64,000 nt of DNA. Origin: Ficedula albicollis (Eukaryota > Chordata > Aves > Passeriformes > Muscicapidae). The stretch spans positions 39,572,592 through 39,636,591 of the forward strand of contig NC_021673.1 in NCBI RefSeq assembly GCF_000247815.1, given 5' to 3'. Shown in pieces: positions 13,001 to 29,066 of this stretch. Made by a program: the position numbers and the translations under genes. The notes under the pieces were generated by a model, which saw nothing but the letters and a program-made list of their open reading frames with translations, searched no databases and had not been told where the DNA came from. How positions within the stretch are numbered: position 1 is the first letter of the stretch; each line of letters begins with the position of its first letter.

Positions 13001-15454
13001 ACCTCGGAGAGTGGCAGCAAACCTCGTGTTCTGAGCCTCCAACCAAGTTCTAGCATTCCTCTTGTCCCTGAGAGGAGGATGTGCCTGCCATCAGAATGGA
13101 AAGAGTCCCTGTGCTGGCTCGGCCACCCTCCCCACGGCTCCTGGGCCCTTGGAGTGGACACAGAGCCGCTCCTGACGTCAGTCAGGAAGCACAGGTTTTG
13201 AAACAGCTTGTGTCCATGTTGCCATGCCCAGTGAGCTCTCTTGTAGGTTGGCTCTGAACAGGCTTTCAGCAAACACACTAGTCCCTTCTTGCCTCCAGCC
13301 AAAAAGGCCCGCAGCCAAGAGGTACGTATCAGCTTTCTGGAGCTCACAAGCTTTAGGAAATGAGGATCAAGATCCTGTAATCCTGTTTCAGGTGAGGAAG
13401 GGGCACCCCTGCAATGGTAGCACCATTGTGCAGTGTAAAGCTCAGCCAAGGAGCAGACATGGACTCACCATTCCTCAAACTCTGTCCTTGCATAGTGAGA
13501 TCCTCACAATGGCATCCTGCCTCTGCAATTCAGGAGTTAAATCAATACAGAGTGGAACAGTAGCTGAAGGTCTTCTGGAAACCATTTCCACCAGCCCATA
13601 CTCCAGGCACCCTCTGCCACAATTGCCTGTGTGCTGAGGAAGAGGCAGGGAGGATGGTGATCCTCAGCAGGACTGCCAAAGTACCAGCTTATTGGTCAAT
13701 CCCCCCAAATGTGCCTGATGGCCTGTGCAGGGAATATCAAAATTGCTGGGCTGTGGCCACACAACTCTTGGGGTTGCAGCAGCTCCAAAATGACCCTTTC
13801 CATCTTGATCTTGACTCTGCTACTTGCCCTCTTTCTCTGAATGTCTTAGGAATATGATTTGACCAAAATCAAAGAAAACAGGAAACTACCTTCTTCCTTC
13901 TCCCCTTGCACTCCCATCAGCTGTTCCCTTATCAGTGACTCCAAAAAATAAGAGCAGAGCTGCAGACAAGGAAAAATTACCTTTTTAAGTGGAGGGGGCT
14001 GGGTGGGAGGTCTGCATTGCTCAATGGACAAGCTGGATCAGGGCATTCGGGAGTGACAGAGGGACACCCACGGCTAAACCCCAGGCACGAGGCCTCCCTC
14101 CAGTTATGTCAGCCAGTGTCCATGACGCTGTATAATCACGTACATGGCTGGCTCCATAAATAGCTCCTCTGATCAGCAACACCCAAATATCCTTCCTGCC
14201 TGGGTTGCTAATAGGAGGCAGGAATTAATGCAAGGCAATACGATTTAAGTAACGTGGCCTTGCTCATGCTGCTCGGGTGTCTCTGACAGTCACCCAGCCC
14301 GGCACAGAGGAGAGGCAGGGCGGCAGCAAAGGCAAAAACCCTCAGCCTGCAGAGCTCTGCAGCCTTCACGTTGACAGCTACACGGGGCTACGTGCCTAGC
14401 GCTCGGTAGGATGCTGGAAACAGATGTTACTGCAACATTAGAGGAAATCCTCCTTTTAAACACGGGTATTAGCACACAGTTCTGTATCACGCTTTGCCAG
14501 CAAATTCCTCCCATCCACACATTTTAAAGGTGCAGCGCTGTAAAGCACGGTGCTAGAAATCCTTGTGTTTATCCAACAGCTTATCCTGACGTCTAATTTA
14601 CTGGCTCAAGAAAAAAATGCGAAGTGATTAAACATCTTCTGTCAAAGCCCTGGTGCCACCCCTTGTTTCTAGGTGAGGGGGGAATAATTTGTCAGCCTGA
14701 AGATCGTTGCCCTTCCTTTCAAAGCCAAATGTAGAAACAGAGGGAAATGTGCTGGCTTTGCCTTAGTTCCCTTTCTTTTGTGCACAGCAAATATCAGGCA
14801 TCCCCTGTTCCTCTGTCAAGTCTGCTTTCCCCGTGAGGATTTCTTAGAGAGCTGAGACACTTGGCCTTCAAAATTCAGCACAGAACGTGGAACCTAAAGC
14901 TGAGCTGTTTTTTTTTCCCAGAGCTTTGATTAAATGTTAGCCAAGACCAAACAAAATAAAGCTTAAGAAGATGAAACAAAAGTCTAAACAGTGTCTACTC
15001 TCATCATGTGACAACTATTTATTTTTCAGGCATCTACAGCATCTTTCAGGGAACACGATATTTCTTTTGTAAATATGCAGCAGGCACATCACCTACTTTC
15101 AGTGTTTGTTTCTTTTTAAACATTCTTATGTTTTATTACTGGGAACATCACAGAACGGGTTCTTCTCCAAGACTCTTTTAAAAATCCCTAAGCAAGTGAC
15201 TATGACTTTTAAGAATAGCCCAGAGACGCCACAAAACCACATTAATTTCCTCCTTCACCTCAGCGCAGTTTGCAGTCCTCCTCTATCGTTGTTTGGGGAC
15301 CACACCGAACAGGATGCTAGAAAAGGAAACAACCTCCCCCCAAAAGTAAAAACGTCTCACCAACAGTGTGCTTTCCATAGAGAAGCTGCTCCAAAATCGC
15401 AGTCTTTCCCACTGAGGCCATTCCACAAACCACCACCTTGTAGCCCTTTCCCAT
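3804..15454 (-). CDS. NKIRAS1: NKIRAS1, NF-kappaB inhibitor-interacting Ras-like protein 1 (kappaB-Ras1), three coding exons
   Basis: The coding sequence joins 15454-15361, 7050-6809 and 4043-3804 on the minus strand, giving 191 residues (human protein 192). It is a small atypical Ras-like GTPase that binds IkappaB proteins and slows their degradation, damping NF-kappaB signalling; it also restrains Ral signalling. Visible motifs are the P-loop GMASVGKT (residues 11-18), DTRG in place of the usual DTAG switch II motif (61-64) and NKTD guanine-specificity motif (120-123). There is no C-terminal CAAX box; the protein ends in KGNNCEN, as expected for the family. The start is the methionine of MGKGYKVVV, matching human MGKGCKVVV. 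All junctions have GT/AG ends and compatible phases (1 and 0). A non-coding first exon probably lies near the CpG island at about 18 kb. Confidence 0.96.
4044..6808 (-). other. NKIRAS1: NKIRAS1 intron between coding exons 2 and 3
   Basis: This is a 2,765-bp intron bounded by GTAAAT at 6808 and TTTGTAG at 4044 on the minus strand. I see no coding segment, RNA gene or recognisable transposon in it. A run of about fourteen A lies near 6616-6629. Confidence 0.8.
6809..7050 (-). CDS. NKIRAS1: NKIRAS1 coding exon 2
   Basis: The exon lies between TTTCAACCAG (acceptor, AG at 7052-7051) and GAG|GTAAAT (donor at 6808). It is 242 nt: two bases complete the split glycine codon, then 80 codons follow. 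It encodes [20 protein letters not shown], switch [14 protein letters not shown], and [12 protein letters not shown], all near-identical to human kappaB-Ras1. Confidence 0.96.
9020..10397. repeat. Tandem duplication, 661-bp unit with a 43-bp partial third copy
   Basis: Copy 1 (9020-9680) recurs at 9737-10397, an offset of 717 bp. One substitution was noticed (T in copy 1, C in copy 2, in AAACA[T/C]GGGT). Between them, 9694-9736 repeats only the first 43 bp of the unit. The unit has no transposon hallmarks or coding potential; matching short open frames in both copies are a by-product. It is intronic, so NKIRAS1 coding is unaffected. Confidence 0.93.
10845..10936 (+). mobile_element. CR1 retroposon 3' end fragment
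   Basis: The segment shows the typical CR1 3' end: CTGCCCATGG, GATCTTTAAGGTCCCTTCC, and the terminal ATTCTATGATTCTATGA repeat. It is a short, 5'-truncated copy lying antisense to NKIRAS1. Confidence 0.88.
11536..12162 (-). mobile_element. CR1 retroposon fragment, about 630 bp
   Basis: Read on the minus strand this is a 5'-truncated CR1 covering the end of the reverse-transcriptase frame and the 3' region. Plus-strand signatures are CAGAATCAGAGAATAG near 11536, CCTCTTGTCCTGTTG near 11787, and TTCTCTGGACCCACTCCAGC near 11980. It is diverged, with no intact open frame. It lies in the NKIRAS1 intron in the same orientation as the gene. Confidence 0.88.
12170..12305. repeat. TA-rich 69-bp tandem duplication
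   Basis: A unit containing TGAATACATATATATATAT and GTACCACACACATATTC occurs at 12170-12238 and again at 12239-12305 with a few differences in the TA run. It lies just beyond the CR1 fragment and probably arose by slippage at a TA/TG microsatellite. Confidence 0.85.
13173..13180. promoter_or_regulatory. Palindromic CRE-like site TGACGTCA
   Basis: A perfect CRE octamer, the ATF/CREB consensus, sits in a moderately GC-rich part of the NKIRAS1 intron. A chance match is possible; nothing else in the sequence shows use. Confidence 0.25.
15361..15454 (-). CDS. NKIRAS1: NKIRAS1 coding exon 1 (start codon and P-loop)
   Basis: The exon carries ATG at 15454-15452 and encodes [18 protein letters not shown] through HTV plus the first base of a glycine codon, then a GTGAGA donor at 15360. 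A plausible acceptor, TGTCTGCACAG, ends at 15486, so the exon may include about 31 nt of 5' UTR from 15485. The reading frame stays open far upstream of the ATG because of the adjacent minisatellite. Confidence 0.95.
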
Positions 15455-15509
15455 GCTTCCCGAGGGCCGGTCCCGCGGCGGAGCCCTGTGCAGACACGGG
15501 ATGCTGTGA

Positions 15510-15727
15510 GCCTGGCAGGCTGGGAGCCTGGCACACTGGGAGCCTGGCAGGCTGGGAGCCTGGCACACTGGGAGCCTGGCAGGCTGGGAGCCTGGCACAC
15601 TGGGAGCCTGGCAGGCTGGGAGCCTGGCACACTGGGAGCCTGGCAGGCTGGGAGCCTGGCACACTGGGAGCCTGGCAGGCTGGGAGCCTGGCACACTGGG
15701 AGCCTGGCACACTGGGAGCCTGGCTGG
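15510..15727. repeat. 16-bp minisatellite with two alternating unit types
   Basis: Thirteen complete 16-mers follow one another, then a partial unit. Type A is GCCTGGCAGGCTGGGA and type B is GCCTGGCACACTGGGA. The order is six AB pairs followed by an extra B, so the higher-order period is 32 bp. No other substitutions were seen, which suggests recent expansion. Because 16 is not a multiple of three and the unit has no stops in any frame, all reading frames are open. It ends 56 bp upstream of the NKIRAS1 start codon. Confidence 0.97.
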
Positions 15728-16537
15728 GTGCAGGGATGGGCACCGGCGGGAGCCGAGCCCACGGAAGGCGCATGGCAAAGCGCGAAGCAGCGGGGGCACA
15801 GCTCCCTCCCAGCGCCCGCCAGCGACTGATATTTTTAGGACTAGAGTTTCCTCCCACACCACTTTCTCAGGTTTTAGGCTGCTGCCAGTGGTGCTGATGC
15901 TTGCCTGCGGCCTCGACACTTGTCCTGTCAGGTTTGGGGAGGCTGGGAGCGCTGGAGCATGCATGCCCCCGGGGCAGGGGCTGTGCTTGCTGGTGTGCCT
16001 GTGCACGGTGTTATCGGGCTTCCTGGGTTTGCAGTGGGCTTGATGCAATCTCGTGGTACCAGGATGGCTTCTGGAAATGCAAGAAAATGGTGGTTCCCTC
16101 CCTTCCATTCTGCTCACAGAAAGTTTCTAGCTTTTACAGACTAGGAACTACGAAACAGGAGCGCAAAGGCAGAAGCACAGGAAAGCAAATGCAGAAGCAG
16201 GTTTTTTCAGTCTGCTCTAAAGCACTTTGATGGGTGGGGGTTGGTTCTAGCTGGAGACATCCAGCAGCTAGGGACACTTCCCTCTGTTAGTGGAGCCATG
16301 GCAGGGCAGCAGGCCCTGCCTCAGTTTGCTGTTAGGAGCCATTTCCCACAGAGAGAGGTGAAGAATACCTTTTCTGGACCAGGAGGGGCTGGCGTTGTCC
16401 TGCTTCAACTCCAGTTTAACCAGGTAACGCTTCGCAAGCCAGGGAGCTCTGAAAAGCATACACTGAAAAACAGAAAGGTCATCCTGCAGCTGCAGGTAGG
16501 GAGGCACAAAGGACTTGCAGGCTGGGAAAGCCTAGCC

Positions 16538-16640
16538 CATAGAATCATAGACTGGCTTGGCTTGGAAGGCAGCTTAAAGATCCTCTCCTTCCAGCCCCCT
16601 GCCACGGGTAGGGATGCCACCAATGAAAGCAAGTGGCTCA
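16538..16640 (-). mobile_element. CR1 3' end fragment
   Basis: The plus strand reads CATAGAATCATAGACTGGC, then TTGGAAGGCAGCTTAAAGATC and CCCCCTGCCACGGGTAGGGA, the reverse complement of a typical CR1 3' end. It is short and 5'-truncated. The flanking stretch 15728-16537 shows no gene that I recognise. Confidence 0.82.
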
Positions 16641-16832
16641 AATCCAGCCTGTGCCATGCCATCTGCAGGAGGGACGGGAGCAGGGACAGGAGCAGATCAG
16701 TGGGTAAAGCCATGGTCTGCAGAACCAGGGACTCCATGGTGCCTTCTCCCTACCCTACCCTCCAGTGAAAAGGTTTTAGGATTGGTCTTTTTTCGGGCTT
16801 TTCTTCCCCCCCCCCCTCCAGGGTTTATTATA

Positions 16833-17448
16833 TAGAATAGAATAGAATAGAATAGAATAGAATAGAATAGAATAGAATAGAATAGAATAGAATAGAATAG
16901 AATAGAATAGAATAGAATAGAATAGAATAGAATAGAATAGAATAGAATAGAATAGAATAGAATAGAATAGAATAGAATAGAATAGAATAGAATAGAATAG
17001 AATAGAATAGAATAGAATAGAATAGAATAGAATAGAATAGAATAGAATAGAATAGAATAGAATAGAATAGAATAGAATAGAATAGAATAGAATAGAATAG
17101 AATAGAATAGAATAGAATAGAATAGAATAGAATAGAATAGAATAGAATAGAATAGAATAGAATAGAATAGAATAGAATAGAATAGAATAGAATAGAATAG
17201 AATAGAATAGAATAGAATAGAATAGAATAGAATAGAATAGAATAGAATAGAATAGAATAGAATAGAATAGAATAGAATAGAATAGAATAGAATAGAATAG
17301 AATAGAATAGAATAGAATAGAATAGAATAGAATAGAATAGAATAGAATAGAATAGAATAGAATAGAATAGAATAGAATAGAATAGAATAGAATAGAATAG
17401 AATAGAATAGAATAGAATAGAATAGAATAGAATAGAATAGAATAGAAT
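16833..17448. repeat. (ATTCT)n / (AGAAT)n pentanucleotide microsatellite, about 123 copies
   Basis: An essentially perfect run of AATAG units covers about 615 bp. It adjoins the 3' end of a minus-strand CR1 whose tail normally ends in ATTCTATG-type repeats, so the array appears to have grown from that tail. The minus-strand open frame of repeated FYSIL residues is a by-product. Exact copy number may be limited by assembly. Confidence 0.97.
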
Positions 17449-17823
17449 CATTAGGTTGGAAAAGACCTTTAAGATCATCCAGTCCAAACACCAACCCAGA
17501 ACCAGCACTGTAACCACTAAAGCACATCCAGCACCAGATCCAGACAATGCCTCCAGGGATGGTGACTCTGCAACGTCCCCAGGCAACTCATTACAGTGCC
17601 TGACCGCCCCAACAGTGAAAAATTTTCTTCTGATACCTAATCTGCGTCCCCCCTGTCTCAGCTGAAGGCCATTTGCTCTGGTGCTCGCGCTGCAGACACA
17701 GCAGAGACCGACCCCCACCTCACTACATTCTCCGTCCAGGGAGTTGTAGGGAGGCGTGAGGTTCCCCCTGAGCCTCCTCGTCTTGAAACTAAACAAACCC
17801 AGCTCCCTCAGCCGTTCATCATA
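17449..17823 (-). mobile_element. CR1 retroposon fragment, about 375 bp
   Basis: The plus strand begins ATCATTAGGTTGGAAAAGAC and continues with CATCCAGTCCAAACACC and CTCCCTCAGCCGTTCATC, the reverse complement of a CR1 3' region. Its 3' end adjoins the ATTCT array. It is truncated at the 5' end near the CpG island, where an (ATT)n run occupies about 17839-17858. Confidence 0.88.
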
Positions 17824-17929
17824 ATCGTACGATTTCTAAAATTATTATTATTATTATTGCAGAGATTTTGTTGTTGTTTTTGAGGTTTCTTTTCAGGGCT
17901 TCAAGCAAGCTCCCACCCCAATCCCTGAC

Positions 17930-19642
<1,713 letters not shown>

Positions 19643-19646
19643 GTAG

Positions 19647-24167
<4,521 letters not shown>

Positions 24168-24188
24168 TTCTTGTAAACGTGCCCGTCT

Positions 24189-24194
24189 AATAAA
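24189..24194 (+). other. RPL15: RPL15 polyadenylation signal AATAAA
   Basis: AATAAA lies 22 bp after the stop codon, giving the very short 3' UTR typical of ribosomal protein mRNAs. Confidence 0.88.
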
Positions 24195-24799
24195 GATCGT
24201 GCAGGTTGCTCCATTTAACAGTGCTTCTGCTGCTTCTTGGGTTACGTGCATGAGCGTAGAATTTTCCAGGAGTCCAGGCGTTGAAAATGTAATTTGGTAC
24301 TTGTGAAGATCGTAGGCCCTGAGTGTAGAGTTCTGTGATGGGCTTCACTTTTGGTAACATGGAAGGACGTGTGTCCTTCAATGTGTATTGAAAGCCCAAG
24401 CGCTGGTCCATGTTCTTTTTCTCTTGGTCTGAGTTTATTTAGTCACTGTTTGTAGGTTGGGCTCTCTGTTGTCCTGTGCTTGGACTGATGGCCAGCTTTG
24501 ATCTTGTGCAATGAGATGGAAACTGAAAGCGCTCATTTCTTTTTTATAGGTGATTAAATACTAATGGCTGTTTTATTTTTCTAGTTCTGATTTTTTTGTA
24601 CTTCTTCAGTGTAACAGCTCTTGGGCCTCTCAGCTACAAACATTGTCTAAATCAACTAAGCACTGAATGGAAAGGTAAAGCTTGTTTTGTTCATTGCAGT
24701 GCACAGTGTTAAAATGTGGGCACATAGCAAAGAATGATAAGGTTTTAGGCTGAATAGTGAAATACTGATTGTGGAGTAGGTATTCATTTGTCAAGATTA

Positions 24800-24877
24800 G
24801 GGGGGGGCAGTTTGTTAAACCTTCCTTTTGATACTATGGGGGGAGGGCAGTTTGTTAAACCTTCCTTTTGATACTAG
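24800..24877. repeat. 38-bp tandem duplication
   Basis: GGGCAGTTTGTTAAACCTTC followed by CTTTTGATACTA occurs at about 24800-24837 and again at 24838-24877, differing in the leading G-run (an A interrupts the second). Confidence 0.85.
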
Positions 24878-25707
24878 AACAGAAAACATTTCTCCATTAC
24901 AGAGCTGCATTCTAATTTACTCTGCATGGTTAGGTGGTAGAAATAACCACATTCAGATAAGAGCTAGAGATGAATGTATTAAACTACTTTTTGTGAAATC
25001 ACAGTGTGACCTTTTCAGCATGAAGTCAGTTTGCACATAAAGGCTGAGAGATTAAATGCAGTTCCTGGTAAATTAGGTGAATGGATATTGTAGCTTCCAC
25101 AGCTTCTGTACTACATCCATTAGGTAGTGATAGGAAAAGAGGTTGATAGAAGGCCCGAGAAGTAGCTGTGTCTTCCTGGACCTTAAGCTTAGGATGTGGA
25201 ATTTTTTTTTCCTGAGACTTAAAACATGTCAAGACTTTCCCTTCAATTGAGAAATTCACTTAATACTCCAGTTTAAGTTCTTACAGGAGGGTGATAGTCT
25301 GAAGAAGAGACATTTAGGCAGTGTGTTCTCAAAGCCAGGAAGAACAGCTCAAGGTGGCAATTCTTGGATGATATGTTTTGTTCGGTTCAAACAAGAAAAA
25401 TGCAAAACAATCTTCTGTTAAAAAGTGTTAAAGCTGTGTGCTCTGAAGACAGAGGATTTTTTTAGCCTCTCCTTTGAAGTGTCAGTGGTGTTCTTGAAAG
25501 ATAGTCTTGTGATGCTGTAGGACAAGAAGTGGAAGTTCCTCAGAGCAAATTTGATGAGTGATGTCTCTCCTGAGCATGGAGGGGGTTTTTGCAGAGAGGG
25601 GGCTGATCTGTCTGGTTTGTAGATTTAATGCCTTCAGGTAGTGCCAGTGTGGCCAAGTTTGTCCATTCCTTTGGAATTTCTTTCGTCTGTTTGAGCAACA
25701 TGGTCTA

Positions 25708-25771
25708 GAAAAAGGTCATGTCTCTGCCCATGGCAGGGGATTTGGAGCTAGATGATCTTTAAGGTTCCTTT
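25708..25771 (+). mobile_element. CR1 3' end fragment
   Basis: CTCTGCCCATGGCAGGGGAT, GATGATCTTTAAGGTTCCTT and TTAACCCAAATCTATAGGG match a CR1 3' end. It leads directly into the 66-bp duplication. Confidence 0.8.
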
Positions 25772-25900
25772 AACCCAAATCTATAGGGTTTTTTTTTTTG
25801 TTTTGTTTTTATTTTTTTAAGGCAACAACTTCAAGAAAACCCAAATCTATAGGGTTTTTTTTTTTTTGGTTTTTATTTTTTTAAGGCAACAACTTCAAGA
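25772..25900. repeat. 66-bp T-rich tandem duplication at a CR1 tail
   Basis: AACCCAAATCTATAGGG plus a long T-run and AAGGCAACAACTTCAAGA occurs at 25772-25837 and 25838-25900. The copies differ in T-run length and one G/T position. Confidence 0.88.
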
Positions 25901-28898
25901 CTGATGATACTGTGTTAAGCTCTTTGGGACCTTTGCCATTGATGCAGGAGAGTGACAACAAGTGATGAGGCAGGCAGTCAGCACTAATGCTGTGTCCTTT
26001 GCCAGCATTCAAACCTTGCAGCACATGGCAGGTGTCTTCAGTGAGACCTGCCTTAGGTTGGCCCTTGTGGTCCTGTAATTCTTTGAACTTAAAATAAGAG
26101 GAAAAATACCATCCCCTCCAAAGTTTATTGCAAACCACTGATGACAGTGTCTCTAAAAGGGCATGGTATCTAGCAGACCAGTGAAGGAGTTTGAAACATG
26201 GTGCCTTCAGAGGATGCCCTGGGTATGTACAGCTCATTCCAAGTCTTTGAGAAGCCAGATTGCCTTAGTGTCTTTCCACACTGGAAGTGTCTCACACTCT
26301 TAGACAGGATTTTGGGTTTGAAGGGACATTGCTGTGCAGAATTCATGTGAAGTGGAAAGACAAATTATATTTTATTAAAATCTTTATTTCAAAAGGGCAA
26401 AACATTGAGGAGAAACTTTTTTGTTTGGGGTTGTTGGCTTGGGAAATCAGGGTTAGAGAGAGGTTATGTGATTTCTGCCTTTCCTACTTGATTCTTGAAC
26501 CTGTTATGCAAATTCAGGAGATTGCAAGTAGTCTGTGTTCCTTAAGATTGTGGTAGAAACCAGTAACCTCTGACAGTCCTAGTGAGAGGCTGTAACTTGA
26601 GTTCAGGCACCAAGGGTCTGCCTGAAACAGGGACACCGAGCTGTAGCTGAAGGAGGGCAGGGGGAGGGAACAGGAACCTTCAGGAATTTCACTAGGCAAA
26701 TCTATTAAGACATAGAGGAATCTAGTAATCTGTTTCCAAGCCATCTACTTGGCTCTCTTTGCAGGGCTGATCATTTCTCAGTCTGAGCAGGCCTGTTTTG
26801 GATGTAATTAAAAGAGCTGTCTGGTTTCTAGGCAAGACAAAATGAATACCACAGTTAAAGTGCAGGGAAATGGGGCTGTACAGTACCAAGCCTGGTTCAG
26901 CCTGGTTTTAGGTGCTGTTGAAAATAGTTGACTGTAAGCTTTTATCAGGCTGGATTTCACTTCTGTCAGCTGCCTGGATTAGTTAATCACTCAGTTTTTG
27001 TTACAAGGTGAGGACCTTGCAAGGGCACTATTTCTGTCCTGAAGGGTGGGATGTGTAAAAACAGTTCGTGTGATTTACGATGTTCTTTAAATAAGCAAGT
27101 AGTAAACTCCCTTCCACATAGCTAATAGAAGTGCTCATTACTTGGCAACACTAGCTAGGTTGAAAAGTAGGGACTCACTAATCACCAGCGAGTGTAATTG
27201 TTTCCTTGCTTTGTCTCCGGAGCGTTGGGAATCTTTGCGAGGCAGCTGTGTGCTGCTGGGAGAGGCACACTGGCATGATGCCTGCGAAAGGCACAGATGC
27301 TGGTGGAGGAGGCAGTTGGCTCCTTTCTTGCAGCAGAAGGTCATGGAATTTCACTGGTGATTTTTGTGGGGGCCTTAGAATGAAGTAATTAGCGACCGAG
27401 GAGAGTTATAGCTCGACTTTCTCACTTATCTCTGTCCTCGTAATGCAGCAGTTGTTCACTAGCCTTGACCCAGTAGAGAAAAGTGACTGCCTGTGAAGAG
27501 TTCTGTACAGCTAATGAATTAAAAAGCTAGGCTCTAAAAATAGAGCCTGATTCCTACTCTATTATCTACTCACTCTCCAAGCTGGGAAAAAACACCATAT
27601 TTTTGTACATCTCTTTTCTTTTCCAGCAGACACAAGTCTAGTTCGGAGAGTGTCAAGCCAAAATACTCAGAGTGATGGAAACACTGCTACAGACACAAAA
27701 AAAAACCAAAAACAATTTGGATTTGAATTGAATGCTCTTATCTGGGGCTTTGAGCAACCACCAACTTTTTGATCCAATCCTTTTAAAGTAATTGTTTGAA
27801 ATGTAAAGCTGTATGAAAGGATGGAGAGCCTGTAGGTTGTTCTCTTTATGTGTCAAGGTTCTGAATCAGCTTCAATTTAATAATTACACACAGAGTGTTT
27901 AGGTTGCAGAGCCTTGCTCCCTACAGTTAGGAAGTGTCTGAGCTACACTGCTTACACAATCTTTAATTCAGTGGCTATCCTGCTCTTACCTAATGGGCCT
28001 CTGACAAAGCCAGGACTGGAACCCAGTTCTTCTGGACCCCTTGTCACTGCCTGAAATTTAAGAGAGCATGCTTTTCTGTGGTATCAAATGATGTTCAATG
28101 ATATAATTAAAGGCTCTTATTGTAATGAAGATGACATTCAATCTCATTAAATACTGTCATCTCTCCATCATTCAGAAGAATGGAGAGCAGGGGGATCCTG
28201 GAGATCAGAGAGCAGATGAGTGATTAAATTAATCCTGGCTCTGATAAGACCAGTACTGGCTGACACTGCTCTGTCAAATGGCAGGTACCCTTCTTCCAAG
28301 CTTTCTCAGGTCTCCCTGCACTTCTGGTTCTGGGCTTTGGGAAAACCCTCCCTAGTTAGTATGTTGGACCCTAGCTGACTCCATCGGGGTTTTGCAGTCT
28401 GTATCTCCTTGCACAAGAGCAGCAGAGGAATGCCTCTGGACCCAAGCTGGCTGTCCGTGTGCAAGTTGAGGAGTTCCCTCGGAAACACTGAAATGGAGAG
28501 ACACGTCAAAGGGAAAAAAACAAACTGAGAAATAAAAACAAGAAGAGGACAAGTAAGCTGGCTTCCAGTGGGGCTTGCAAGTACCCTGGTGCTGCTCAGT
28601 GACAGGAACACCTGGTAGAGGAGGCTACAGCTAGCCAGAGTCCCTCAGGGCTCATCAGCCAGGTCTGTGTGGGGCACTACCCACAGTATAAACCTGGCTG
28701 AACAAACATACAGCTCATAAGAATAGCTCAGCCTGTGTCTCTGGTATCAGTCTGCTTCCCTGAAACACCAGGCAGCGGCTGCACTTCACCAAACCCAGAG
28801 CAGGAGGACAGTTCTCGACTGGCGCTGTGGAATAAATGTCCTGTGTCCAGTGCTCAAGCCCCCCATGTCCCAGGCCTTGTCACCAGGCTGTGTGTCAA

Positions 28899-29066
28899 CA
28901 GAGCAGCAGGCAGAAACCAAGACCCTGTTAACTCTGCACTGTGTCCACGAGTGTAGCTGAGTTGTCATCCCCTGAGAGCTCACAGAGCAGCAGGCAGAAA
29001 CCAAGACCCTGTTGACTCTGCACTGTGTCCACAAGTGTAGCTGAGTTGTCATCCCCTGAGAGCTCA
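28899..29066. repeat. 84-bp tandem duplication
   Basis: A unit starting CAGAGCAGCAGGCAGAAACC occurs at 28899-28982 and 28983-29066. Two substitutions were seen (GTTAACTC versus GTTGACTC, CCACGAGT versus CCACAAGT). Confidence 0.92.

Larger units (their letters stand above)
7051..15360 (-). other. NKIRAS1: NKIRAS1 intron between coding exons 1 and 2
   Basis: This 8.3-kb intron holds a 661-bp tandem duplication (9020-10397), two CR1 fragments (10845-10936 and 11536-12162), a 69-bp TA-rich tandem duplication (12170-12305), and a palindromic CRE-like octamer TGACGTCA at 13173-13180. The other long stretches (7051-9019, 12306-15360) show no gene or repeat that I recognise. Confidence 0.75.

Noticed and set aside
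15510..15727. CRISPR-like alternation of repeats
   Set aside because: Both alternating units are near-identical 16-mers with no unique spacers, and the genome is vertebrate.
15488..15897. Repetitive protein with a 16-residue period ([20 protein letters not shown])
   Set aside because: The 16-bp unit is open in all frames on both strands; no codon bias or gene context supports a protein.
16697..17796. Minus-strand open frames of repeated FYSIL residues
   Set aside because: By-product of the ATTCT array, whose five-base unit has no stop in the frames used.
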